A DNA stretch of 64,000 nt from Lachnospiraceae bacterium. Its GTDB lineage: Bacteria; Bacillota; Clostridia; Lachnospirales; Lachnospiraceae. Position 1 is the stretch's first letter; every line of letters begins with the position of its first letter. The position numbers and the translations under genes are program-made. The notes beneath the pieces were generated by a model. That model did not search any database, was not told the DNA's origin, and saw only the letters and a list, made by a program, of their open reading frames with translations. The DNA is taken from the NCBI GenBank assembly GCA_910575565.1, contig CAJTFL010000012.1, positions 62,001 to 126,000 of the forward strand, written 5' to 3'. This document shows, piece after piece, positions 34,688 to 44,402 of this stretch.

Positions 34688-35832
34688 ACCGACAGTACAG
34701 GATATTTTTCTGCGTTTTTATCCGGCATACATTGAAAAGTATTCCCCTTCTCCCGAGCAGGCAAAAGTTTCCCGGAACATCATGAACTGTAAAACCGGAG
34801 CTTATGGTGCAAATGTCAGCATATGTGAGGACTGTGGTACTATTCAGATTCATTACAATTCCTGCCGCAACCGTTGTTGTCCCATGTGCCAGGCTGTCCC
34901 GAAGGAAATGTGGATGGATGCCCGCAGGGAAGATGTACTTGACGCCCCTTACTTTCATCTCGTATTTACAGTTCCGGATATCCTCAATCCGGTCATTTAC
35001 AGTAATCAGAAGCAGCTGTATGATACCCCTGTATCACGCCGCTTCTGCTACAATCAGTGAACTGGCGGCTGACCCAAAGCACCTTGGTGCTTCTGCTGGA
35101 TATATCTGCATCCTGCATACATGGGGGTCTGAAATGAACTTTCATCCCCATATCCACACAATACTGCTCGGAGGAGGATTGACACAAAAAAATGAATGGA
35201 AGGATAACGGCACTGAATTTTTCCTTCCAATCCAGATCATTTCCAAAGTATTCCGTGGAAAATACATGGAAGAATTGAAAAACCTTTGGGAGACCGGCCA
35301 GCTCAAGTTTCACGGGACAGCCGAAAAATACCGTAACCATTACGCATTCAAAGAACTGCTTAATGCCTATTATTCTACAGAGTGGATTCCTTATTGTAAG
35401 AAAGCCTTTAATGGCGCACAGTCTGTGATTGATTATCTTGGAAAATACACTCATCGGATTGCAATTAGTAATCATCGTATCATCTGTATGGATGAGGAAA
35501 CCGTCACTTTTCCTGTGAAAGATTACCGGAACAAAGGGCAGTGGAAAGAGCTGACCCTTTCTGGCATTGAGTTCATACGGCGTTTTTTGATGCATGTCCC
35601 ACCAAAGCGTTTTGTACGAATTCGGCATTACGGACTTCTTTGTTCCCGCAGCAAAAGAAAAAAGCTTACTTTATGCCGGAATCTTCTCGGATGCAGAAAA
35701 TATATTTCAGAACTGCACGGCAAGGGAATGCCTGAAATATTGAAACATCTCTATGGCGTAAATGTCTGCATGTGTAAAGCCTGCGGCGGTAAACTTGGAA
35801 AGCCTCAGCTTCGGATACCACAAAGATGCTAA
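34680..35832 (+). pseudogene. IS91-family HUH transposase, frameshifted
   Basis: The start MNKPTVQDIFLRFYPAY is followed by a zinc-binding region (ICEDCGTIQIHYNSCRNRCCPMCQ). The frame breaks at the run CCCC at 35026-35029; removing one C joins QLYDT to LYHAASATISELAADPKHLG. The second part has the HUH motif FHPHIHTILLGGG and the catalytic-Tyr region YLGKYTHRIAISNHR. It ends at 35832 with a C-x2-C pair (CMCKACGG). The protein cannot be made in one piece unless the extra C is a sequencing error or slippage occurs. Confidence 0.8.
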
Positions 35833-36110
35833 ATATTTCATTTCCCAATAGTTTTCTGAAACCTCAAAATTTGAGGTTTTGTTGTCATGCCCATTTATCT
35901 GGAATCATTTGATTTCTATAGCTTCTGCACAGAAAATCCTGTATAATTATGGGTAAGAACAAAAGATTGAAAGTCCATAGGTAGTGGCTACCCGGACGCT
36001 TACTTTGTTCAATTAGGTCAAATCGAAAATGGTGTAAACGAAGGGGCAGTTCACTGGAATGCCAAAACTGCTTTTTCGTTTACCCCATCATCGATTCTAA
36101 CCTAAAGAAT

Positions 36111-36374
36111 TTACAATAATAGTTTATCTACCTGCCAGATTATTTCTTGCTCAGATATATCATATGGCATTGGGGAAATATCTTCAAAACAGTAATTTGA
36201 AGCATAAGAATGATTATCAGTCCACTCTAATACCCAAAAGTCTGTTAATGTAGATACTTTAAAAAATTCTCCGTTCATTGTCCAACAAATACCTGACGGA
36301 TATAATTCTAATTGCTTTGCCCCAAGTTCACGGAACCTATTTTCAACAACTGCTTTTATATCTGCTTTTTTCAT
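36111..36374 (-). CDS. Small immunity-like protein, unknown family
   Basis: 87 aa from the ATG at 36374 with GGAAGG eight nt upstream. The sequence is MKKADIKAVVENRFRELGAK, then ICWTMNGEFFKVSTLTDFWVLEWTDN and a C-terminal QEIIWQVDKLLL. It is small, acidic and aromatic-rich, as in immunity proteins of polymorphic toxins. No toxin gene is adjacent. It lies with the DUF3781 gene downstream of the first MobV module, probably as cargo. No family is recognised. Confidence 0.55.
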   Translation of the reverse strand: MKKADIKAVVENRFRELGAKQLELYPSGICWTMNGEFFKVSTLTDFWVLEWTDNHSYASNYCFEDISPMPYDISEQEIIWQVDKLLL

Positions 36375-36401
36375 AGGAAACACCTTCCGCAAATCCCGAT
36401 T

Positions 36402-36650
36402 TTATTTAACAATGTGTGCGGTGATAATTGTATAATTATATGAATTGATAGTAATTTTGATATTTTCAACCTCACAATACCAGTTTTTGCCCTGTTTGTA
36501 TATGTTACAATTTTTATCTAACACTTTATTTTTACAGTACTCAACAACATCTGTTGTATCTATTTTTAGGTTTCTTTTAATTCTATCAATTCCCATTTCG
36601 GTTGTATGAATTTTATCAATATTATCAAGCAATATCTTTTTATCTTCCAT
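36402..36650 (-). CDS. DUF3781 protein
   Basis: 82 aa: LLDNIDKIHTTEMGIDRIKRNL, then DVVEYCKNKVLD, GKNWYCEVENIKITINSYNYTIITAH. This matches the DUF3781 family, small proteins frequent in Firmicutes mobile elements, with no established function. AGGAG lies about 12 nt upstream of the ATG. It is 28 nt upstream of the immunity-like gene and probably co-transcribed with it. Confidence 0.8.
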   Translation of the reverse strand: MEDKKILLDNIDKIHTTEMGIDRIKRNLKIDTTDVVEYCKNKVLDKNCNIYKQGKNWYCEVENIKITINSYNYTIITAHIVK

Positions 36651-36751
36651 TTTTTTCTTTAACTCCTGCTTTGTTCATTTGATTATACCACTTTTATTCC
36701 TTATTTACCACAAAAAATACAGGGCATAGCAACCGCTACGCCCCACATTTC

Positions 36752-37132
36752 TTATCGCTCCAATGATTTTTCAATCTGCTGTTTCTGCCCCTTCAAGTCA
36801 TTCTGCTTCTCATACAGATTATTACGCTCTTTACAAAGTTCTTTCATGCGCTCCAACTGCGCCCGTACTCCCTCCCGGCAATCCGGCTCTATCTTCTTAT
36901 ATTCCCCGGTCAGACTGCGGATTGTATTATTGTTTTCTTTTATCAACAGAAAGGTGCATTTGATGCGTTGAGAGCGGCTCCTGCGGATTGTATTATTGTT
37001 TTCTTTTATCTGCTCTGACAGGCATACCCAGTCTATCAGATTTTGCACTTCCTTATCCGTTTCGTAAAGGTCTGTATCTGCCACAATTTTAGCACACAGC
37101 CGTATCATGAATTTCTTTTCCATATCTGTCAT
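36752..37132 (-). CDS. MobV-module accessory protein with internal duplication
   Basis: 126 aa, mainly helical and charged: MTDMEKKFMIRLCAKIVADT, QNLIDWVCLSEQIKENNNTIR, then GEYKKIEPDCREGVRAQLERMKELCKERNNLYEKQ, ending in a coiled-coil-like KGQKQQIEKSLER. The twin at 53786-54100 is 104 aa and nearly identical, but lacks a 22-residue stretch (RRSRSQRIKCTFLLIKENNNTI) that arose from a 66-bp duplication here. The gene lies directly downstream of a MobV relaxase gene. A relaxosome accessory role is inferred from position only. Confidence 0.7.
   Translation of the reverse strand: MTDMEKKFMIRLCAKIVADTDLYETDKEVQNLIDWVCLSEQIKENNNTIRRSRSQRIKCTFLLIKENNNTIRSLTGEYKKIEPDCREGVRAQLERMKELCKERNNLYEKQNDLKGQKQQIEKSLER
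36916..37010. repeat. 29-bp direct repeat from a 66-bp in-frame duplication/insertion
   Basis: TGCGGATTGTATTATTGTTTTCTTTTATC (read as TGCGGATTGTATTATTG plus TTTTCTTTTATC) occurs at 36916-36944 and 36982-37010. The 37 bp between them have no counterpart in the twin gene at 53786-54100. Confidence 0.8.
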
Positions 37133-37151
37133 ATCCTATCAATCCCCTTTC

Positions 37152-38560
37152 CTATCGGCTCATTTCAAAGGCACGTTTCGGGCGTTTATTTGCCTTTTCT
37201 GCCTGTTCTATTACCTTTGACTGTTCTACTATCAACTGTACCTGTTCTATTACCTTTGACTGTTCTACTATCAACTGTACCTGTTCCCTGCCTAAATGGC
37301 GCTCCAATCGCCCCAAATCAGACACTTTTCCTGCAATCGGTCTATGGTGTCGCTCTGCTCCATGACCTTATCCGTCAAGCAGCTAATCTGTTTCTGTTGT
37401 CCGTCCACTTTGGCGGTCAGCTTCCTGCCCTGCTCGGTAAGCTGCACGCACTTGACAGTCAGATTTTTAACCACTTCTTTCAATTTCTCCACAAGCGGTA
37501 AAACCTTTTTATCCCGATATGCCTTTGCGCTCATCAATGCCCCCGGCTCTGCCAACTGCCATTTTACTTCCTCATCATAGGCGTGTATATTGCGCTCCAT
37601 GACTTCCTTTGACTGTACCATTTTGTTAAGTTCCTTCTGTAACTTTTCCTGCTGCTTCTCCAACTTTTCATTTTCGGATAACAGCTTTTCTTTATCCTCT
37701 GCCAGTATTTCCGTCTGCTCTTTCAAAAGAAGATTTGTAGCGGAAAGTTCTGATACTTCCTGCCGAATCGCTTCGCCCTCTTTCCGTATCTGCTCCGTTT
37801 CCTGTCCTGCCGCTATCTGCTGATGAAGAATACCGGCTAATTCCTCTTTACTGCCGGAGATTGTCTGTTCCAGTTCCGCAACCTCTTTTTGTCGCTCCTG
37901 CTTCTCAAAATCGAGTACAGATAAATGCTTCTCATGCGTTCCTTTCTTCTCCCACTCAATATCATGCTTTAGCATAATCTCTGCAAGCCGTTCTTTCTCT
38001 GCCGCTGCCCACTGGTTACGTTCCGTTTCGCTCCTTGTGCCGCCTTTGAAGCCGAGTTCTTCCAGTGCCTTTTTTAATGACACCCTTGTTTCAAGCCCTC
38101 TCTTGCTTCCAGTCGTATAAGGTATAAAATCTATATGCAGATGTGGTGTAGCTTCGTCCATGTGGAGATAGGCAGAGAACACCCTCAATGTGGGATTGCG
38201 CCGCTTAAAGCCCTGCATATATTCATCAAGTATTTTCGCCGCAAGCTGTCCGTCTTTTGTCTTTGCCCCCATATCGTCTTTATTCCCGATTTGTATAATA
38301 ATCTCATGGAATGGCTTCTCCTGTTTGCCGGAACAGATTTTCTCATAATAATCATCAATTATGCGGTCACCTCTGGTCTGCTTCTCATTGTACCGGGCGA
38401 GTGCTTCATCAAATAATTCATGGTATACGTCCTTGATATTTTCATTGCAGTATTCCACATTCAGACAGCTCCGCTCCGGGTCAGTATTCTTTGCATGGAA
38501 TTTTCTGCTGTTGTGGTTGACAGAGCCTTTTCCTGTCATCACGCTGATAGTCCGCTTCAA
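37152..38560 (-). pseudogene. MobV-family relaxase, 3' frameshift
   Basis: Read from a TTG start at 38560 (AGGGAGAAAGGG upstream; homologous to the TTG start of the twin at 55492). The N-terminal Pre/Mob relaxase domain contains GKGSVNHNSRKF and the HUH-type histidines HMDEATPHLHIDFIPY. The C-terminal half is a long coiled coil (residues about 215-400). Near 37330 a one-base deletion relative to the twin ends the frame at CLIWGDWSAI. The original tail continues out of frame to CTA 37152-37154 and includes a 39-bp tandem duplication encoding VQLIVEQSKVIEQ twice. The relaxase domain is intact, so it may still nick DNA. Confidence 0.8.
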
Positions 38561-38589
38561 TCAATTTCCCTTTCTCCCTGTCGGTGTTA

Positions 38590-39846
38590 GTATATAAGTG
38601 TGGACAGGAAAAGTTGAACAACCTATACGATCAAGTGAAAAGCAAAGGAGATGAAAGGCATGGCGAAAAACCAGAAATCCTACACTCCGGAATCCAAGCA
38701 GCAGCTCGTGGAACTGTATAATGCCGGAGGAGCCTCGTATCCACAACCGGAGCGTGAATATGGCGTAAATCGGAGTACACTCAGCAACTGGGCAAAACAG
38801 CTCTCCCCCATCAAAGCATCAGATGGGGAGACGGTCACCCTTAAGGAGTATAAGGCTCCCCAAAAAGAAATCCAGCGCCTTAAGATCGATAATGAAATAT
38901 TAAAAACACGGCCGCCATATTCGCAAAAGAACAATAGCCGAGATTGTTCCCTTTATCCAGAACAACTTAACCAGCTACTTGGTATCCCAGCTTTGCAGCG
39001 CTCTGAAATTCCCAAGGAGTACCTATTACAAAGCCCTGGTTTGTGTACCCTCGGATAAGCGGAAGTCATATGCAGAATTCAGCAGGAAAGTGAAACAGGC
39101 ATATGATGACTCAAAACAAAGGCATGGGGCTGTTAAAATATGCCGTGTGCTGAATGATAATGGTACGCCTTACAGCGTCAAGAGGGTGCAGAGGCATATG
39201 GCAGAGCAGGAACTGCGCTCTATCGTAATAAAGAAATACAATCATCATTCCAGCCATGGCGGCATCCCGGAGGATAAGAAAAATATCCTGGGACGTGATT
39301 TTGGGGCAGAGACCATCAGCCAGAAATGGTGTACAGATATCACTTACATCCATGTACAGAAAGAAGGATGGGACCTATCTGGCTTCTGTCATGGATCTGT
39401 GCAGCCGAAAGATTATAGGGTATGCCTATGGCGCATCTATGACGGCGGAACTGGCAGTTAAAGCGGTAGAGAATGCGTGCCTGAATGTCAGGGATACAGG
39501 AGGGATCATCCTTCATAGTGATCTTGGAAGCCAGTATACGAGCCAGGCATTTGAAGATTGCCTGAGCAGTAAAGGAATCCTGCACGCATTTAGCCGTAAG
39601 GGGAATCCATACGATAATGCCTGCATTGAATCTTTCCATTCTGTACTGAAAAAAGAAGAAATATATCTTCATACTTATCAGGATTTAAATGAAGCTCGCA
39701 GAGCAATCTTTAAATACATAGAAGGATGGTATAACCGTAAGCGGATCCATAGTTCTATCGGTTATCTGACACCACAACAAAAGGAGGATGAGGAACTCAA
39801 AAAAGCAGCATAATCTTTCAACTTTTTTTGTCTAAAGTATTGACAT
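38590..39846 (+). mobile_element. IS3-family (IS150-type) insertion sequence, inactive
   Basis: A ~1.25-kb unit with ends TGTGGACAGG-AAAAGTTGAA (left, about 38599-38618) and TTCAACTTTTTTTGTCTAAAG...TTGACA (right, 39817-39845), which are imperfect inverted repeats. It lies just upstream of the first MobV gene. Its right end cuts the N-terminal part off a tyrosine integrase gene at about 39847. Confidence 0.7.
38660..39813 (+). pseudogene. IS3-family transposase orfA/orfB with disabling frameshifts
   Basis: OrfA begins MAKNQKSYTPESKQQLVELYNAGG with an HTH (REYGVNRSTLSNWAKQL) and a leucine-zipper-like end. One base is lost near 38906 relative to the usual ILKKAAAIFAKEQ ending. OrfB runs from SQLCSALKFPRSTYYKAL through the first DDE Asp (KWCTDITYIHVQ), breaks frame near 39360, and resumes as TYLASVMDLCSRKIIGYAYG with the second Asp (HSDLGSQYTS) and Glu (NACIESFHSVLKKEEIY). 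IS3 elements normally need one -1 frameshift between orfA and orfB. The second break inside orfB makes this copy non-functional. Confidence 0.82.
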
Positions 39847-39963
39847 AGATCCAATCCGGAGGAACGCCTTTTTTATTTCACAAAAAGTTATCTGCTGAAT
39901 GAAATCAAACGAGTGGCAAAGGTCGCCGGACTTAATCCCATAAGAATCCATGACCTCAGGCAC
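39847..39963 (+). pseudogene. Tyrosine integrase, middle fragment (left of the serine-recombinase insertions)
   Basis: The frame beginning at 39847 reads RSNPEERLFYFTKSYLLNEI, then KRVAKVAGLNPIRIHDLRH, and stops matching at CAC 39961-39963. HDLRH is box II of tyrosine recombinases, and the next residues should be SHASLL. The missing SHASLLIEMGFNILMVSQRLGH sequence appears in frame at 50564. The N-terminal part upstream was removed by the IS3 element. So one integrase gene was split by a 10.6-kb insertion. Confidence 0.8.
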
Positions 39964-40020
39964 CCGTATGTCAAGCCCACGACAAAAAATATATCTTTGT
40001 AAAAGCAGATATCCCAAACT
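39961..40020. other. Left junction (B-P') of element 1
   Basis: Integrase sequence CATGACCTCAGG meets CACCCGTATGTCAAGCCCAC. The next ~55 bp (GACAAAAAATATATCTTTGTAAAAGCAG...ATCCCAAACTATC) are repeated at 44450-44510. CAC is shared by all three junctions. Confidence 0.75.
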
Positions 40021-40060
40021 ATCGTTTCTGATAACATGTGATTTCTGCTTTGTTTATAAG

Positions 40061-42802
40061 TTACTTGATGCGTTGCTCCTTTTTAATTGTCATCGTAAGC
40101 AAAGAAAGTCGAGATAGTAAGTGTGCATCTTTTGCAGAATTTTTAACTTCAAGCCGCTCCAACACAGACTGCTCCGTTTCAGGGCTCCAGTAGATCTTCA
40201 ACTTGTTCTTAGCGCGTGTGATAGCTGTATAGAAGATGTTGTGTGTGATTCTTTCCTCAGTTTCATTTGTAATTACGATTTTTACAGAGTCATATTCCAA
40301 GCCCTGCGCCTTGTGGATAGAGACTGCATATGCGACCTGAAATGGAACAACGGTAGAATCGTTATCTTCATCGTCCTCATCAGTGCTCCGATATTTGTTC
40401 ACGCTGAATGAGATAATAGATTTTCCTGCCTCAGATTCTCCAATGAGTTCAAAATCATATTCCCCGGCGTCGATCGCATTAATTGATTCATCAAGCTCAA
40501 TATCGAACCAGATTTGTTGCTCTTCCGGGCGAATACCGACAATTCTTCCTTTTGAGTTATTGTGGATCAGAGGAGAAAAGATATTCGATTCATTAAACAG
40601 AACCGGATCACCTACTTTGTAGTTATTTATTCCCCAGACAACACTCGCATTCGGATTGTTGTTTTGCAGGAACCGATTGATATTATTGATTCCATATAGC
40701 CCATCGTAATTCAGACAAAGGATAATCTCATCTTCTTCGCTATGCCCAAAGATGGTTTCATCTAATCTTGCGACATAGCCATTCTTTACTAACGGCTCCA
40801 GAATTGCATCGTCAAGCTTGCGCACGCGATCCCAAACCGTCAGCAAATCATTATTAGTTGTGCGATACGGATGTGTCAGTTCAAATATTGATGTCTCCGG
40901 TACAAATTTTTGAGCAATACTAAACCAGTTTCCAAAGTAAATCGACTCTATCTGATAGATATCGCCAACAAGAACAAGCAGCTTGAAGCTCGCCTTCTCC
41001 AGTACACGCCGCATATCGTCGTTGCTGACTGTGCTACACTCGTCAATAAAGAGAATATCGCAATCTGCATTATTGTTCCGCTTCGAAAGGAACTTTGCGA
41101 TCGTATTATACTCACTATTCCCGACGGTAACCTTCCTACGCATATTATCTACGGCCGGATGCGTATTAGCTAGGAATATCTTATCCTTATCTGCCCAGAA
41201 ATTAGATATGTGCTTGATCAGCGTAGATTTACCAGTACCAGCAGAACCATAAATCAGCGCGACGTGAGAATTGGCAAACATCTGCCGAAGGGCTTCTTTC
41301 TTGCCATCATCATCAATTGTATATGCCTCTCTTGATATCCATGAATCAACAGATGCCGTATATTGAGAAACGCCCGACGAAGCCAACTCCTGCAACTTTT
41401 TAATTATTTCGGTACTATCTTCGACATAGCTTTTGATGTAAATATGATCCTTATATTCTTCAATTTTACGTCCGGTATGTTTGTAGTACAAGGAAGAATT
41501 GTATTTCCTTATCAAACCATCAATATCTTCAAAACCTTCAATTTCAGCTTTAGGTGTAAATAGATGTCCCTCAATTTCAGTGTTGTTTTTAATGTATCTA
41601 GCAAACAGCTCATGCTCGTGACCGGAAACGGGAATAGATTCAAACAAGTCATATATTTTCGGATTGTGTTGCCGGAGGGAAGTACAATAAGGCATACGTT
41701 CAAACGGAATACAGCCATAATTTAGGTAAAGGTTAGATAAGCCCCCACATTGTTCATTCCAATACTGCCACTTGATGACACGGTTATTCATTTTATGGAG
41801 CAAATATCTCAATACATTTGCTCCTGGTTTATTACCAACTATTATATTCCGGCACTGATCGAGCATCTTATAAATCTTGACTGATTGAGCGTGGGCTGTA
41901 ATTTGCCCTTTTATACAGTCATAGTAATCCTGGTCGCTACTTGCAAGCTCGGTCAAGGACATCCTAACAACTGAAAGGTATCTCATTAGCTCTCTATATT
42001 CATTAGAGTTCGTACTATGCTTCACCCTTGGACCGAAGATTTCAGAGAAATTATCCCACTCACAGGGGCGAATAGATACTTCATATCCATCAATCACAAG
42101 AATGGACATATCTTTATCTAGGATACGAATCATGTCATTGTGTATTGAGAATTTGACAGCATAGTTGTTAACAATCTCATGCTGCGTAAACGCAATAACC
42201 CGGTCAAACTTACTTGCATTAGCATTTGCTGCAGTAAAGGTGACTTCATAATAGATTTTTTGATTGACGAAAAAGGGCTTTACTTTCTGCACATAATACC
42301 GGTCGTTATAATTAATCGGATAACTAAGCGCACTCGGAGATTCGATTCTTTCCGCAATCTTTTCATAGTAATCCGAAAGCTCAGTGTCCGTATTTAGAGG
42401 GAAGTCGCTGATATTCTCCAGCACATCCAAATTAAAAGTTCGTTTCAGATATAGCTTGATTTTTAGTAGATGCTCATAGTATTTGAGCATGAGACGCTCC
42501 GAGCCATCTTTGTCAACGGTATAGTGCGACACGGATTTCTGGAGCATTTCGTGGAATCTATAAAGAAATCGCAGATTTCCCCGGCGCTGCATATCTTTCA
42601 AAGCAGCCACGTTTAAATCATAGTCATTAGGATTGACGTCTTGACCATTGGAGTATGCTTTGATTGCTATATACTCCACGAAGTTGCGAATTTGGCCAAG
42701 AATATTCTGGCTTAGAAGCCCCCTGTCGGCAAAACTTAGTTGAGAGATATTATCACATATTACGCCATTTGTATCAAGTATAGCTTTATCAATTCTGAGC
42801 AT
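40061..42802 (-). CDS. RecD-like SF1 helicase with long unassigned N-terminus (element 1 cargo)
   Basis: 913 aa from the ATG at 42802 behind AAAAAAGGAGCG. Residues 1-490 match nothing I recognise. The helicase begins with Walker A ALIYGSAGTGKSTLIKHIS (about 515), then Walker B DILFIDECSTVSNDDMRRV (about 580), LVGDIYQIESI and an Arg motif HPYRTTNN. The UvrD/RecD-like C-terminal motif is VAYAVSIHKAQGLEYDSVKIVI (about 820) followed by FYTAITRAKNKLKIYW. It is thus an ATP-driven nucleic-acid translocase. It starts 20 nt after the recombinase stop. As sole cargo of a mobile element beside a Cap4-STAND element, an anti-phage role is likely but inferred. Confidence 0.8.
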   Translation of the reverse strand: MLRIDKAILDTNGVICDNISQLSFADRGLLSQNILGQIRNFVEYIAIKAYSNGQDVNPNDYDLNVAALKDMQRRGNLRFLYRFHEMLQKSVSHYTVDKDGSERLMLKYYEHLLKIKLYLKRTFNLDVLENISDFPLNTDTELSDYYEKIAERIESPSALSYPINYNDRYYVQKVKPFFVNQKIYYEVTFTAANANASKFDRVIAFTQHEIVNNYAVKFSIHNDMIRILDKDMSILVIDGYEVSIRPCEWDNFSEIFGPRVKHSTNSNEYRELMRYLSVVRMSLTELASSDQDYYDCIKGQITAHAQSVKIYKMLDQCRNIIVGNKPGANVLRYLLHKMNNRVIKWQYWNEQCGGLSNLYLNYGCIPFERMPYCTSLRQHNPKIYDLFESIPVSGHEHELFARYIKNNTEIEGHLFTPKAEIEGFEDIDGLIRKYNSSLYYKHTGRKIEEYKDHIYIKSYVEDSTEIIKKLQELASSGVSQYTASVDSWISREAYTIDDDGKKEALRQMFANSHVALIYGSAGTGKSTLIKHISNFWADKDKIFLANTHPAVDNMRRKVTVGNSEYNTIAKFLSKRNNNADCDILFIDECSTVSNDDMRRVLEKASFKLLVLVGDIYQIESIYFGNWFSIAQKFVPETSIFELTHPYRTTNNDLLTVWDRVRKLDDAILEPLVKNGYVARLDETIFGHSEEDEIILCLNYDGLYGINNINRFLQNNNPNASVVWGINNYKVGDPVLFNESNIFSPLIHNNSKGRIVGIRPEEQQIWFDIELDESINAIDAGEYDFELIGESEAGKSIISFSVNKYRSTDEDDEDNDSTVVPFQVAYAVSIHKAQGLEYDSVKIVITNETEERITHNIFYTAITRAKNKLKIYWSPETEQSVLERLEVKNSAKDAHLLSRLSLLTMTIKKEQRIK

Positions 42803-42822
42803 CTGATTTCGCTCCTTTTTTA

Positions 42823-44328
42823 CTATTTTGCCCATTTTACCACAATCCTCCTATTGACGTCTACCACGATTTGCTCAATACAATCAACAATCTCACTCAA
42901 TGGAACCTCCTTCCTGCTGGCTTTCAGCAGTTTGCAGAACACCCGATACTGTTTTTCACTGGCTTCTTTGTCTGCAATCGCTCTGTTCAGTTCTACTTCG
43001 GCCTGTTCTTTTACAGGCCGTGCATCCGCAATGGCTTCTTTAGAACCTTCGCCCATAACATACTGTTCATATAACTTCATGCTGAAATCTGTGGCTTCCT
43101 CATATTTGAGCGAAGCTGCTTCAATGAGTGAATCTAAGTGCTGTATTTCCTGTTCATATTGATCTTTGGTAATAAAGAGGTGATCGATGTACAGTTTTAA
43201 CTGATAGTACACAGCACTGAATATATCTTCCTCTCTGACATACATTCCTATGCATTTATCTGCACCTAGCCGGTTCTTCGTGATACAGGTAAAGAAATAC
43301 CAATCTGCATGGTTTGTTCCACGCTTTCTCTGCATCTTTCCTCCACAGCAGGCACATATGACTTTGCCTTTGAAAATATTCTCGCTCGCCGTTGGCGTAT
43401 GTCTGATATTAAACGAGCGAGCTTTGAATTCACGTTGGATTGTGTCAAAGGTTTCAATGTTCACCAGCGGTTCATGGGTACCCTTTACAGTTCGTTTTTC
43501 CTTGCCTTGTACGAGCATCCCAGTATAAGTTCGGTTAGTCAAAATGTACTTCACAGAGCGGCTGTTCCAATCGCCAGTTCCATACGCAAAATTCCCGGTG
43601 AGTCCATTGGAGCGGGCGTATTGGATCGGAGTGGGTAGTCCTTTCTCGTTCAAATAGCGGACAATACCCGTTACGCCAGTTCCATTTTTTGCTAGGTCAA
43701 AGATCTTACGCACGGTGATGGATGCAATCGGATCAGGAACTAATTGATCGTGGTTTGCTCCAGACTTCCTGTATCCAAATGGGGCTCTTGGTCCAATAAA
43801 TGTACCGTGTTGTGCTTTCATATCTAATACTGCCTCCAATTTCTTTTTAATTTCAATAGATACTTGTTCGTTAAATGTATTTGTTATTGGTATTCGAACT
43901 TTGGAACTGCAAGGAAGTATCGAATTAGTAACGCCATCAATAGTATCAAATTGATCATTTACAGATACAAATCGAATTCCATTGGAAGGGAAAAAGACTT
44001 CGATATAATAACCGGTAACGATATGATTCCTTCCCAAACGAGAAAGATCTTTTACAACTACACAGTTAATTTTGCCTGCAAGAATGTCTTGGGTCATTTT
44101 TTGAAACGATGGACGGTCAAACCGCTTACCACTAAAACCATTATCAATATAATAACGTGATATAGGAATTTGGCTCTGTTTGCTCCAGCATTCGATAATA
44201 AATTTCTGGTTCTCAATAGAATTTGATTTTTCTCTATTTGCAACTGAAAGACGAATATATCCTACTGCAATAAGGGCAGGACGTTTTATTCGTTCTGCAT
44301 TTTGATGTTTTCTGCTTTTTCTTGCCAC
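42823..44328 (-). CDS. Large serine recombinase of element 1
   Basis: 501 aa from the GTG at 44328 with AAAAGGAG upstream; the longer frame would run into the element end. The resolvase domain has the nucleophile in VGYIRLSVANREKSNSIENQ, then VKDLSRLGRNHIVTGYYIE. The Recombinase domain follows (APFGYRKSG, YLNEKGLPTPIQYAR), then a zinc ribbon (ICACCGGKMQRKRG...TCITKNRLGADKC) and a coiled coil. It should integrate and excise the element at the CAC-centred att sites. It is intact and about 80 bp from the right end, as is usual for such elements. Confidence 0.9.
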   Translation of the reverse strand: MARKSRKHQNAERIKRPALIAVGYIRLSVANREKSNSIENQKFIIECWSKQSQIPISRYYIDNGFSGKRFDRPSFQKMTQDILAGKINCVVVKDLSRLGRNHIVTGYYIEVFFPSNGIRFVSVNDQFDTIDGVTNSILPCSSKVRIPITNTFNEQVSIEIKKKLEAVLDMKAQHGTFIGPRAPFGYRKSGANHDQLVPDPIASITVRKIFDLAKNGTGVTGIVRYLNEKGLPTPIQYARSNGLTGNFAYGTGDWNSRSVKYILTNRTYTGMLVQGKEKRTVKGTHEPLVNIETFDTIQREFKARSFNIRHTPTASENIFKGKVICACCGGKMQRKRGTNHADWYFFTCITKNRLGADKCIGMYVREEDIFSAVYYQLKLYIDHLFITKDQYEQEIQHLDSLIEAASLKYEEATDFSMKLYEQYVMGEGSKEAIADARPVKEQAEVELNRAIADKEASEKQYRVFCKLLKASRKEVPLSEIVDCIEQIVVDVNRRIVVKWAK

Positions 44329-44402
44329 GAAAATACTCCTTTTACTGGAAAAGACTACAGTGTAAACTGTAGCCTCTGGCAATATCATACCATATCTCAT
44401 TT

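Larger units (their letters stand above)
33577..36007 (+). mobile_element. IS91-like element with tyrosine recombinase gene (boundaries approximate)
   Basis: Two co-oriented genes, a tyrosine recombinase and a HUH (IS91/IS801-type) transposase, lie between GAAC at 33572-33575 and GTTC at 36008-36011. The right end has the hairpin GGTAG-TGG-CTACC (about 35980-35992) followed by CGGACGCTTACTTT and then GTTC. This is how an IS91 oriIS abuts its tetranucleotide target. The left end carries the inverted repeat CCGCTT...AAGCGG (33744-33762). The flanks TAATTGAACAAA and (reverse) TAATTGAACAAA are inverted copies. The exact left end is uncertain. Confidence 0.6.

Noticed and set aside
38660-39813. 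Functional IS3 transposase through normal -1 frameshifting
   Set aside because: Besides the orfA/orfB junction there is a second frame break inside orfB near 39360, which programmed slippage would not repair.
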